This document shows, in pieces, positions 1-7,265 of a stretch of DNA of 64,000 nucleotides. Location: NCBI GenBank assembly GCA_902595145.1, contig CACJOU010000006.1, positions 18,090 to 82,089 on the forward strand, read 5' to 3'. Source of the stretch: an uncultured SAR116 cluster alpha proteobacterium (GTDB lineage: Bacteria > Pseudomonadota > Alphaproteobacteria > Puniceispirillales > Marisalimonadaceae). The notes under the pieces are model-generated. The model was given only the letters and a program-made list of their open reading frames with translations, made no database searches and was not told the DNA's origin. Every line of letters starts with the position of its first letter. The first letter of the stretch is position 1. The position numbers were made by a program, and so were the translations under genes.

Positions 1-1055
1 AACCTTCAGTAATTCCTCAAACAATTTCAACTTTTATCAACAATAACTCTGAAATCAATATAGATTTAAACAAATTAGGTTTTAAAAATAAAAATACATT
101 GCTTATATCTGCAGCTGGGACAAGTTATTATGCTGCTATGGTTAGTAAATATTGGATAGAACACCTTGCGGATTTACCTGTTATAATTGATTTAGCATCA
201 GAATATAGATATCGAAAGCCTTCTGTTTATGGTCAAAGCGCTATGTTGGTTATTTCACAATCTGGTGAAAGTTTGGATACCCTTATGGCATTGAGACATG
301 GTAAAGAGCTTGGTCTAAATACTAATGCAATTGTCAATGTTGAAGGTAGTACAATTGATAGAGAAGCGGATTATAGTTTATATACAAGAGTTGGAGCAGA
401 AATAGGTGTAGCAAGTACAAAATCTTTTACTTCTCAATTGGTCATTTTATTTTTAATTGCTGTTGCTCTTGGAAAAAAATTTAATAATGTCACAACAGAT
501 CAAATACAAAAAATTTGTTTAAACATACAAGCATTGCCTAGCGCTATTGCACAAATGTTAAATATGGAAAATGAGATAAAGTTGGTAGCTCAGAATATAA
601 AAAATGCAAATAGCATAATATTTCTTGGCAGAGGACTTTTGTATCCTCTTGCATTAGAGGGCGCATTGAAGTTAAAAGAAATTAGTTATATTCATGCTGA
701 AGGATTTGCAGCAGGTGAAATGAAGCATGGTCCAATTGCGCTTATTGAAGATCAAGTTCCAGTAATTATGTTTTTAGTATCGGATGGTAATGAAGATAAA
801 GCAATCAGCAACTTGCAAGAAGCTTACTCAAGAGGTGCGAAGATTATTTTAATTGCAGATAAAAACTGTATTCAAAAGGCTTCTTTTGCTCATTATAAAA
901 TAGAAATACCAAATTTTGAAACTGATTTTAAATCATTATTATCACCATTTCTTATGGCAATCCCAGCTCAGCTTTTGGCTTATCATGTTGCTAATGAAAG
1001 AGGTACTGATGTGGATCAACCTCGGAATTTGGCAAAATCAGTTACCGTGGAATAG
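1..1055 (+). CDS. glmS: Glutamine-fructose-6-phosphate aminotransferase (isomerizing), C-terminal part
   Basis: GlmS makes glucosamine-6-phosphate from fructose-6-phosphate and glutamine, the entry to peptidoglycan and lipid A amino sugars. The frame is open from the first bases of the window, so the N-terminal glutaminase domain lies outside it. About 350 codons remain and hold both SIS sugar-isomerase domains: SQSGES and STKSFTSQ in the first, the EGALKLKEISY stretch in the second, and the family tail DQPRNLAKSVTVE. A TTG near position 99 is internal and is not the start. The 3' end matters here because copies of its last codons recur at four places in the island that follows. Confidence 0.97.
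   Translation, partial: PSVIPQTISTFINNNSEINIDLNKLGFKNKNTLLISAAGTSYYAAMVSKYWIEHLADLPVIIDLASEYRYRKPSVYGQSAMLVISQSGESLDTLMALRHGKELGLNTNAIVNVEGSTIDREADYSLYTRVGAEIGVASTKSFTSQLVILFLIAVALGKKFNNVTTDQIQKICLNIQALPSAIAQMLNMENEIKLVAQNIKNANSIIFLGRGLLYPLALEGALKLKEISYIHAEGFAAGEMKHGPIALIEDQVPVIMFLVSDGNEDKAISNLQEAYSRGAKIILIADKNCIQKASFAHYKIEIPNFETDFKSLLSPFLMAIPAQLLAYHVANERGTDVDQPRNLAKSVTVE
1038..1055 (+). repeat. glmS 3' terminal core, site A (putative attachment site)
   Basis: These last 18 bases of glmS encode SVTVE-stop. Sites at 3110, 4331, 5875 and 6839 match it at 15, 12, 17 and 12 of 18 positions, all on the + strand and all reading TVE-stop in frame. By analogy with islands that regenerate the 3' end of their target gene, this is the likely left end of a tandem insertion array. 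No transposase of the Tn7 type is visible. Confidence 0.55.
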
Positions 1056-1071
1056 TTCGGAACGGACTTTT
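1055..1071 (+). repeat. 17-bp sequence repeated in inverted orientation at 3090-3106
   Basis: GTTCGGAACGGACTTTT starts at the last base of the glmS stop codon. Its exact reverse complement lies at 3090-3106, right next to the second glmS-end copy. Seventeen identical bases in AT-rich DNA, each beside a core copy, are unlikely to be chance. Confidence 0.6.
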
Positions 1072-1405
1072 AAATCACGAATCTGAATATGCGAACTACC
1101 TCTTTTTTGAGGTTTCAACCCAGTTCAATCACCTAATTCCAATTCAAAATCCAAACAGATATTCAGACAATCAACATGAAGTTTATAAGATAATTAAATC
1201 ACTTCATGACAATGGGATTGGGTACACAAGAATTGCAAAGATACTGAATGATAGGGGCATGAAAACTGAGGGTGGTCATGTCTGGAAAAACACCAATGTT
1301 TTCTCTGTTCTAAAAAGATACAGACAAAGACAAGAGAACATGAAGTTTAGAAATACCAGATACCCAATTGTAAGAAGTAAAATGTGGGTTGAATTTACTA
1401 AGTAA
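1056..1405 (+). pseudogene. Recombinase-like HTH fragment, right arm of site A
   Basis: A frame open from the glmS stop to TAA at 1403-1405 gives about 115 codons with no plausible start codon. It holds FFEVSTQFNHL, then GYTRIAKILNDRG and W-K-N-T-N-V-F-S-V-L-K-R, ending MWVEFTK. The RIA..LN.RG..T..G..W...V..V pattern resembles the 'Recombinase' region of large serine recombinases, but there is no catalytic serine domain. It is clearly related to the frame at 6857-7203 (FYEVSKRFNHL, GYRRIARVLNERG, MWEEYK). I read it as a relic at the end of an inserted element. Confidence 0.55.
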
Positions 1406-1477
1406 AACTAATTTTAATTTAATGATTTTAGTTAAAAAAAAGTTGAAAGTTTTTTTCCCATATGAAAAAATAAATCT

Positions 1478-2695
1478 ATGTCTATTTTAAAAAAATATTT
1501 ATCCTATTTACCGTTTATTTTATTTACTTTTTTTATTTCGTCTTTTTCATATGCTGACTTGTTTGAAGATTTTTTAGCAAAAGATGTTATGAATCACCCC
1601 AAAGAAATTCATTGTGAACAAGACCCAAAATATTCTGATTGTTATGGAGAATATTTGTTTGAAAAAACTTCTCAGAATTATCAAGGAAATTTTAAGAATG
1701 GATTGCCCCATGGAAAAGGTTTAATGGAATATTTGGACAAGGGTATTATGATATTTGGAGTTTGGAATAAAGGACAAGTACCTGAAGATGCTATCGTATA
1801 CTCTGCTAAGAGTGACAAAACTTATAGGGGAAAATTTAAAAACAATAAAAAAATTGGTAAATTTCAATTTCTTAATGAGGGAGAACCACAAATATCTTTA
1901 GCAGAATTTAGTAAGATGACTGCTAAGTCTGTAGCAAATAACAAAAAAAATAATAATTATAATCTAATTGTTAACCAATTATACACAGGAAAAATTATAT
2001 CTGAAGATTATATCGGTCCAGTTGTAGTTACATTTAAAATTAAAAATGGTAAGTTAATTGGCACTCAAAAAATGTTTTCAAGTTCAAAAAAAGAATTCAC
2101 ATCTGAAATAAAAAAAATTATTTTAAATGATAAAAGTTTAACTGGTATTATAGAAACATCTAGTGGTGGCAATTTTAATCTTAAATTAACTTTTAGTAAG
2201 GACTTCAAAAGTTTTAATGGAACAAAGAACAATATTAAAAGTAATTACAAATCCCAAATTACTGGAAATATCATGTCAAAGAAAAAGTCAGACGAGTTAA
2301 TTGTAAAAATGCTTAAACCAATCAAAGCATTAAGTAATGTAGTTAGTGTTTATGAAAATTACATTAGAATTTCTAGTTATTGTGAAGATAATAAGTCATC
2401 TGGGCATTTTAAAGAATTTAAAAAAGATGTAAAAATCATTTTAGACAAACTAATTAGTGAAGCAGAAATTCCGAACGATAAAATTTCCTCTTTCAAAGAT
2501 AAAGCATATGACAGAGCACAAGCGACATTAGACAGAGATAGTGAGTTTCAAAGTCAGTTAATAACGATGACTGCACTTGATAAATCACAATCTTATCAAA
2601 TATGTAAAAAAACTACTGCAGGTATCGCACCCATGTATAGAATGATGGCAAAACAAGCAAAAAAAAGTAACACCAAAAAGAAGCGAGATTTATAG
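1478..2695 (+). CDS. Secreted MORN-repeat protein
   Basis: A 405-residue protein with a clear signal peptide (hydrophobic residues about 8-25, likely cleavage after SYA). A MORN-type motif follows at about residues 68-82 (YQGNFKNGLPHGKG), and a weaker one near residue 117 (YRGKFKNNKKIGKF). The remaining 270 residues are Lys/Asn-rich and not recognised. MORN repeats are often linked to membrane or envelope association; the specific role is unknown. It is the first cargo gene of the glmS island. The ATG at 1478 is the start because the signal peptide begins there. Confidence 0.75.
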   Translation: MSILKKYLSYLPFILFTFFISSFSYADLFEDFLAKDVMNHPKEIHCEQDPKYSDCYGEYLFEKTSQNYQGNFKNGLPHGKGLMEYLDKGIMIFGVWNKGQVPEDAIVYSAKSDKTYRGKFKNNKKIGKFQFLNEGEPQISLAEFSKMTAKSVANNKKNNNYNLIVNQLYTGKIISEDYIGPVVVTFKIKNGKLIGTQKMFSSSKKEFTSEIKKIILNDKSLTGIIETSSGGNFNLKLTFSKDFKSFNGTKNNIKSNYKSQITGNIMSKKKSDELIVKMLKPIKALSNVVSVYENYIRISSYCEDNKSSGHFKEFKKDVKIILDKLISEAEIPNDKISSFKDKAYDRAQATLDRDSEFQSQLITMTALDKSQSYQICKKTTAGIAPMYRMMAKQAKKSNTKKKRDL

Positions 2696-2724
2696 TTTAT
2701 AAATTAAATATGTTTTATTAAAAT

Positions 2725-2943
2725 TTATTTATTATTAGTTACTAAAAGTTCACCAGAATTATTAATTCTTGTACAATTAAATCCTCTTACATCACAAATA
2801 GCAATTTTTTGAACTTGTGTTTTGGAAAATGCTGGTTTAACTATTTTGGGTGAATATGGTATTGACGCAATTGCAAGGGCAATCATTCCTAATCCAATTA
2901 ATATTGCTTGAGCAGTTGTTAAATTTTTCATTATAATCTTCAC
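2725..2943 (-). CDS. Small membrane protein of unknown function
   Basis: A 72-residue protein with one hydrophobic segment (about residues 11-30, AQAILIGLGMIALAIASIPY) and a short exported tail with two cysteines (CDVRGFNC), which could form a disulfide outside the cytoplasm. An internal Met at residue 5 (MKNLTTAQ) is an equally good start. It is transcribed opposite to the MORN gene. No family is recognised; it looks intact. Confidence 0.55.
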   Translation of the reverse strand: MKIIMKNLTTAQAILIGLGMIALAIASIPYSPKIVKPAFSKTQVQKIAICDVRGFNCTRINNSGELLVTNNK

Positions 2944-3019
2944 TTTCTAAAAATGTATTTGATAACAAAATTTAATCCATATAAAATTTTTAAGTAAGAA
3001 AATAATAAAATTACTATGA

Positions 3020-3127
3020 TATTTAAATATATTTAAAATTTTTGAAGTGAATGAACGAGCAAAAAAAGGATTGGTTGCCCGACAACCAGAAAAGTCCGTT
3101 CCGAACAATTCAGTTACTGTTGAGTAA
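3020..3127 (+). pseudogene. glmS-end-like relic containing site B
   Basis: A short open frame ends in SVTVE-stop like GlmS. Its last 27 codons read E-V-N-E-R-A-K-K-G-L-V-A-R-Q-P-E-K-S-V-P then NNSVTVE, which echoes the GlmS tail VANERGTDVDQPRNLAKSVTVE: NER, QP and SVTVE in the same order. Nothing further upstream in this frame resembles GlmS (a stop precedes it). The 18-base core is 3110-3127. The opposite-strand reading (GYSTVTE...) is only its complement. Confidence 0.5.
3090..3106 (-). repeat. Inverted copy of the 17-bp sequence at 1055-1071
   Basis: Exact reverse complement of 1055-1071. At site A the 17-mer follows the core; here it precedes the core on the + strand. The flank is therefore inverted relative to the core compared with site A, as expected if one side of the site was flipped. 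Confidence 0.6.
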
Positions 3128-3249
3128 CCCATTGATTTAATTGAATAAATTTACCATAAAAAATGATAAGATAGAATATTTTGTGAGTATATTTGTTTGA
3201 TATTTTTTTTTAATATTTACAAACTTATTTTTTTATTCAAACTAATTTA

Positions 3250-3969
3250 ATGCGGTATTTTAATTACACTATTTTGTTAATTTTCTTTTTGTATGGAACT
3301 GGTTGTAAAACATCTCAATTAACAAACTCGCTATCTAATGATAAAAATTGGAATATTTCATATCGAGTAAATTGTTATTTACCAAGTTTAGACTCAGCAC
3401 AAACTATATCTGAAAATGGAAACAATTTTTTACGATTTACTTTAAATAGATTTGATAGAGGTAATTGCCCAAGCGATAGAAAAAAAATGGGTAAAGATTT
3501 TTTTAGAGAGAGAGCGGAATTTAGGTCTGATAGAGTTTTAAAAGGAAAGAATGAAATTAGTTTTAAAATAAGATTTGTAGAAGGTTTTGTAGGATTAAAT
3601 GAACATTTTTCTCAAATACATTCTAAATATAATGGGTGTGGGAAAGAGGCATTACAATTTTCTTTTGATTATGGACGACTAGTAGTGATATCAAAATTAG
3701 GTGGAAGATATTACCCTAGTTTAAATAACCAAGAAATAAGAATTAATGATATTATTGGTAAATGGCAAAGATTTAAAATTATTTTAGACGATGATAGTAA
3801 AAAATTTTCACTTTTAATGAACGACAAGTTAATTTTAAAAGATGGTGTTTTTGATTATTTATCGTGTGGTGTTCCAACGTTTCGTTTTGGAGTTTATAGA
3901 GATCACAGTTTTAGTGCCAAAACATCAATTGTTGATTTTGATGAAATTCAAATTAAAAACATTCAATAG
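3250..3969 (+). CDS. Lipoprotein resembling jelly-roll polysaccharide lyases
   Basis: A 239-residue protein with a lipoprotein-type signal: a hydrophobic N-terminus, then YGTGC with Cys19 as the likely acylated residue. The body has the layout of the heparin-lyase-like beta-jelly-roll family: R-A-E-F-R near residue 95 (FFRERAEFRS), a QIHSKYNGC segment, then GKWQRFKI..., and FGVYRD near the C-terminus. If active it would cut or bind an acidic glycan at the envelope. The assignment is from pattern only, so treat the enzyme activity as inference. It is cargo of the first module (sites A to C). Confidence 0.6.
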   Translation: MRYFNYTILLIFFLYGTGCKTSQLTNSLSNDKNWNISYRVNCYLPSLDSAQTISENGNNFLRFTLNRFDRGNCPSDRKKMGKDFFRERAEFRSDRVLKGKNEISFKIRFVEGFVGLNEHFSQIHSKYNGCGKEALQFSFDYGRLVVISKLGGRYYPSLNNQEIRINDIIGKWQRFKIILDDDSKKFSLLMNDKLILKDGVFDYLSCGVPTFRFGVYRDHSFSAKTSIVDFDEIQIKNIQ

Positions 3970-4329
3970 TCAATAAAGAATACCCTCAAACATATTAATC
4001 AAAGTCTTATCAACCACCTCCAAACTAAAATTAGACCATACCTCTGGATACTCTCTTTCTAACTTCTCATCTTTCAGTCTTTTCTTCTTAACAATTGAAT
4101 GAACATGATTACCTTTGAACTTCTTTCCACGAACAGATAGGTAACCTTTCTTATTTAACCACTCTGCGATTTGGTCAAAGGTTTTGCCTTTTTCTCTTTG
4201 TACAGTAATTGTCTCATATAGAAAGAATTGGTATTGAGAAAATTGTGGTACATTAAAAGGTGGACGGCGGTAAGTTATGCTGAAACAGAAAAAAACATCT
4301 CCTGAAAAAAACTCCCCACTACACCGCAC
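3970..4329 (-). pseudogene. Recombinase-like HTH fragment, left arm of site C
   Basis: An open frame of 119 codons. From about residue 19 it matches the frame at 6486-6838 closely: YQFFLYETIT, then QIA.WL.KKGYLSVRGKKF, NHVHSIVKKKRLKDEKL. That pattern also aligns with the oppositely oriented + strand arms (RIA..LN.RG..T..G..W...V.SV). The first 18 residues are unlike anything and no convincing start exists. It begins beside site C and reads leftward, that is, inward to the A-C module. It could still be expressed as a small DNA-binding protein. Confidence 0.5.
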
Positions 4330-4330
4330 A

Positions 4331-4348
4331 AACGATACAGTGGAATAA
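4331..4348 (+). repeat. glmS-end-like site C
   Basis: It matches site A at 12 of 18 positions and is identical over GTGGAATA; in frame it reads NDTVE-stop. Recombinase-like arms leave it in both directions: 3970-4329 on the - strand and 4349-4688 on the + strand. Confidence 0.45.
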
Positions 4349-4688
4349 ATTTAAAGTAATACGAAGACAACTCCCAAATTTTTATCCAAATAATGGTTAT
4401 TTCTTTACTAATACTTTAGATATTGAAACTCAATCCTTAACTATTAATTATATTAATCCAACAAATCAAAATCGTCTAAACCTAATTATGAAATTACATA
4501 ATGAAGGTTGGAGTAATAAAAGGATTGTAACTTTCTTAAACTTAAATGGAATTAAGAGAAGAAATAAGAAAGATGATTATAAAGTAAAAGATATTTTTTT
4601 GTGTTTACAAAAGTTAAAGATAAGAGAAAAAAGAAAAAGTAATATAAAATATAAATTAAGAAAATGGGAACTTTGGAGAGAATATTAA
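4349..4688 (+). pseudogene. Recombinase-like HTH fragment, right arm of site C
   Basis: The frame is open from before site C to TAA at 4686-4688. The only in-frame ATG is at 4488, in the middle of the homologous region. It contains NYINPTNQNRLNLIMKLHNEG, then NKRIVTFLNLNGIKRR, ending WELWREY. These align in order with the arms at 1056 and 6857 (RIA..LN.RG, ending MW-E). It is the most diverged of the right arms. Confidence 0.45.
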
Positions 4689-4691
4689 TTT

Positions 4692-4769
4692 ATGTGGGAA
4701 GTTTATAAAAAATTTCTAATAATGGTTGGTTTAAGTATCATTTTCGTTTTTATTCTTTATTCGTTATAA
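4692..4769 (+). CDS. 25-residue one-span peptide
   Basis: ATG at 4692 lies 3 bases after the preceding stop and 85 bases before the secreted protein at 4777. It reads MWEVYKKF followed by a hydrophobic stretch ending ILYSL. The beginning also resembles the MW-E-Y-K tails of the neighbouring arms, so it may be part of a decayed arm rather than a gene. Confidence 0.3.
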   Translation: MWEVYKKFLIMVGLSIIFVFILYSL

Positions 4770-4776
4770 ATAAAAA

Positions 4777-5277
4777 ATGAAAAAAATAGTCCTTTTAATT
4801 CTAATTTTTGTTCTTCAATCATTCCCTTTATTATCTGAAGAAAAAAAATTTAGTTATGATCAACATAAAAAAAAACTCATTGAAAAAAAACTTCTATTAA
4901 ATTCATTTAAAAAATGTGAAGAGTACATTAATGAAACATCAGTTGAATTGTTTTTGAATTGTAGTGACGGAAATGAATTTTTAGGAAAATCAATAAAATG
5001 TGAAAAAAAAGGACCTACTATTAGAGGTTATCCATTTTACTTTTACTTTGAAAATTCAAAAATATTGAATAGTTATTTTTTATCAAACAAACAAATAAAA
5101 AGTAGAAATGTAAATTATAATGAAAAAAAATCTTATATTGAAATAAGATATATTGGTACTGTTTACAAAGATAAATTAATTTTAATACATACTAAAGGTA
5201 GAGAAGAATACAAATGTAGTTATTTGTCTTCAATAAAAGAATTAACTAAAGATTTACAGAAGTATATTAAAAAATGA
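4777..5277 (+). CDS. Secreted protein of unknown function
   Basis: A 166-residue protein with a signal peptide (MKKIVLLILIFVLQSF, cleavage near SEE) and four cysteines, possibly paired in the periplasm. The core (RGYPFYFYFENSKILNSYF, then a KSYIEIRYIG strand and KLILIHTKG) has the strand-rich look of a small beta protein. It loosely parallels the 167-residue secreted protein at 8407 (GFHFKTNKVSIYYI, IKWTYKDSLNIYAYSLDRKTLIL). Both are followed by a short one-span peptide starting MRK. Function unknown. Confidence 0.6.
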   Translation: MKKIVLLILIFVLQSFPLLSEEKKFSYDQHKKKLIEKKLLLNSFKKCEEYINETSVELFLNCSDGNEFLGKSIKCEKKGPTIRGYPFYFYFENSKILNSYFLSNKQIKSRNVNYNEKKSYIEIRYIGTVYKDKLILIHTKGREEYKCSYLSSIKELTKDLQKYIKK

Positions 5278-5290
5278 AATCTGTAGAATT

Positions 5291-5383
5291 ATGAGAAAAG
5301 AACTTAAATTATTTTATAAAGTTATTAGTATTGAAACTCTGTTTTGGGTTCTACTTATTGTCGGAACTTTATATTTTTTCTAA
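5291..5383 (+). CDS. 30-residue one-span peptide
   Basis: ATG 13 bases after the stop of the secreted protein. It begins MRKELKLFYK and continues as a single hydrophobic span ending GTLYFF. A clear relative, broken by a frameshift, follows the secreted protein at 8407. The repeated pairing of a secreted protein with a short membrane peptide supports a real gene. Confidence 0.45.
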   Translation: MRKELKLFYKVISIETLFWVLLIVGTLYFF

Positions 5384-5502
5384 AAATGAATCACATAAGA
5401 AAACCTAATCCAAATAAAAATCAACAATAAAAAAATAACAAAGTAACAACCATACCTAATATACTTTTGAATTTTTTGGAGTAGGAGTAAATTCAACAAA
5501 AA

Positions 5503-5616
5503 CTAATTTATTATAGGGTTAAGGTACATTGATGGGTTAATATTAAAAAATATATAACCTTTTAATAAAACTAAAAAACTAACAACACACAAAAAAACTT
5601 TAAAATCTTTACTCAT
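5503..5616 (-). CDS. 37-residue one-span peptide
   Basis: It begins MSKDFKVFLCVV, has one hydrophobic segment, and ends NPSMYLNPIIN. A GAGG lies about 9 bases before the ATG. It follows the zinc-ribbon frame (5638-5812, same strand) by 21 bases, as in a small operon. Unknown function. Confidence 0.35.
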   Translation of the reverse strand: MSKDFKVFLCVVSFLVLLKGYIFFNINPSMYLNPIIN

Positions 5617-5637
5617 AATATTCATTAACCTCATACT

Positions 5638-5812
5638 TTAACTTACGTAATATGAAGGTAATTCTAAATTAGATAATTTCAATCTACATCCCACAATTCT
5701 TTTGATGTTTTCAATCTGACTGATAAATCTAATACTTACACTTCTAATATCTTTAATACAGTTATAACAAATAGACACCAATTCTTTATGATGACAGAAT
5801 TTACATTTTCAT
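5638..5812 (-). pseudogene. Small CxxC...CxxC zinc-ribbon-like protein, frameshifted at its start
   Basis: A 56-codon frame reads KCKFCHHKEL, VSICYNCIKD and on to LELPSYYVS before TAA. Two CxxC pairs suggest a zinc site. The frame has no ATG: an ATG AAA at 5807-5812 is out of frame by a single extra A in an AAAA run. Removing it would give M-K-C-K-F-C. It is therefore a recent frameshift, a sequencing error, or a gene starting at a downstream TTG/GTG. Confidence 0.4.
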
Positions 5813-5874
5813 AAAGAAGAAAAATAAAAAAACCTAATTAAAAGAAGTATAGTATTGTGTTACTTTAAATTCAG

Positions 5875-5892
5875 TCAGTTACTGTGGAATAG
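5875..5892 (+). repeat. glmS-end copy, site D (17 of 18 bases identical)
   Basis: Differs from the true glmS end only by T for C at base 9, and encodes SVTVE-stop. The frame upstream is closed two codons before, so only the terminal codons were carried here. Confidence 0.6.
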
Positions 5893-6041
5893 TCACATAG
5901 GTATGCAAAATCCTGACTTCAAAAATATCACTATTTACAGACTTAATAGAAAAACATTCATCATCATTAATCACTTATCACACTTAACCCAAAAGGAATT
6001 TTAAAGAAGATTTCATTGAATAGGTATGTTAAAATAAATTT

Positions 6042-6356
6042 ATGAAAAAATTAATCTTATATATTTCAATATTATTAATTTCAGTTTTGTATGGTGCTTG
6101 TTCAGAAACTTCCAGTAAAGAAGATAATGTTATCCAAGGACTAATGTATGATTATAAAATAACTGAAAAACAGGTAAAATGTTTGATTAAAGAGACTAAA
6201 CCCTTAGTTAAAAAAAACGAATGGAACAAATACGTTGAAATGTGGAATGCCAGAGCAAATGGTCAAGATAAAATGGATAACAATAATATGGAATCTTTAA
6301 TGAATGTTGGAATTGCTATGATAGGTATTGGAGAAAAATGTAATGTTACTTTCTAA
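6042..6356 (+). CDS. Small lipoprotein of unknown function
   Basis: A 104-residue protein with a textbook lipoprotein signal: MKKLILYISILLISVLYGAC, Cys20 as the acylation site. The mature part is short and mostly helical by composition (KITEKQVKCLIKETKPL..., then a Met/Asn-rich linker and MNVGIAMIGIGEKC), with two further cysteines. No family is recognised. It is the only cargo of the module between sites D and E. Confidence 0.6.
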   Translation: MKKLILYISILLISVLYGACSETSSKEDNVIQGLMYDYKITEKQVKCLIKETKPLVKKNEWNKYVEMWNARANGQDKMDNNNMESLMNVGIAMIGIGEKCNVTF

Positions 6357-6485
6357 CTAAGAAATAAAAAAATTGATAAAACGAGTCAAATGAGAAAAAC
6401 TATTTCAATGAAAATTTTTTTACAATTTCTACTTCTTAACATTACTAACTATCTGCAGATTAACAAAAATATCTAAAAAATCTAT

Positions 6486-6838
6486 TCGTCTCTTCTTACT
6501 ATATTAATTAAGGTTCTATCAAAAATATCTAAATAAAAATCAGAACGAACCTCTGGTACACTCGTTCTAACTTCTCATCTTTCAGTCTTTTTTTCTTCAC
6601 TATTGAATGAACATGATTACCTTTGAACTTCTTCCCACGAACAGATAGATAACCTTTCTTGGTTAACCACTGTGCAATTTGGTTAAGGGTCTCTCCTTTT
6701 TTTCTTTGTTCAGTGATTGTTTCATAAAGAAAGAATTGGTATTCTGAGTATAAAGGTACATTTAGGTGAGGAGTTCTTTGAGTGATAGTAACATAGAAGA
6801 AAAAGTCGGTGTTTAAAAAATCATACCCACAAGTGTTA
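6486..6838 (-). pseudogene. Recombinase-like HTH fragment, left arm of site E, frameshifted
   Basis: Close relative of the frame at 3970-4329: shared YQFFLYETIT, WL.KKGYLSVRGKKF, NHVHSIVKKKRLKDEKLER. After LKDEKLER the matching frame changes near 6556. The uninterrupted frame ends in QRFVLIFI, while another frame continues as VPEVRSDFYLDIFDRTLIN, matching YPEVWSNFSLEVVDKTLIN of the other copy. That is direct evidence of a frameshift and decay. Confidence 0.6.
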
Positions 6839-6856
6839 TTCAAAACTGTGGAGTAG
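6839..6856 (+). repeat. glmS-end-like site E
   Basis: 12 of 18 bases match site A, including ACTGTGGA (as in site D), and the frame reads KTVE-stop. Divergent recombinase-like arms leave it on both sides. Confidence 0.45.
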
Positions 6857-7203
6857 GTCAGATTGGACAATACTTTTCGGATGGAGTGTATTCTAACTTC
6901 CTCTTTTATGAGGTTTCAAAGAGGTTCAACCATCTTCTGCCAGAACAAAATCCAACAAGATATTCTCAAAAACAATTAGAGATTTCCAGACTTGTCCAAT
7001 CACTCCATAAGGACGGATTAGGTTATAGAAGAATTGCAAGGGTTTTAAATGAGAGAGGTCTTACCATTGAAAATGGACATATTTGAAAACCTAATTATGC
7101 TTACTCTGTTATAAAGAGATTTAGAGAAAGACAAGAAAGAATTAAATTCAGAAATAAAAAATATGATCGTGTATTTTCAAAAATGTGGGAAGAATATAAA
7201 TAA
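6857..7203 (+). pseudogene. Recombinase-like HTH fragment, right arm of site E, nonsense mutation
   Basis: Homologous along its length to 1056-1405: FLFYEVSKRFNHLLPEQNP, GYRRIARVLNERGLT, then SVIKRFRERQ and a final MWEEYK. A TGA at 7084-7086 stands where the site A arm has TGG (Trp of GHVWKNTN). The frame then continues with clear homology to TAA at 7201-7203, so this is a one-base nonsense change. Confidence 0.6.
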
Positions 7204-7265
7204 TATTGACTTGAATAACTTTTCTTCCAAAAATATACGAAAAAAAACAGACAAGAGAAACTAAC

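Larger units (their letters stand above)
5384..6041. other. Gene-poor part of the island around site D
   Basis: Apart from the two small - strand frames (5503-5616, 5638-5812), site D and a weak right-arm relic (5885-6004), no gene is visible here. The DNA is very AT-rich. The relic reads FKNITIYRLN and then INHL after site D, loosely like the FFEVS..FNHL start of the other right arms. Confidence 0.5.

Noticed and set aside
2947..3132. A - strand frame beginning MGYSTVTELFG
   Set aside because: GYSTVTE is simply the complement of the SVTVE-stop codons at site B. The rest is AT-rich and has no family, so it is a shadow of the site and not a gene.
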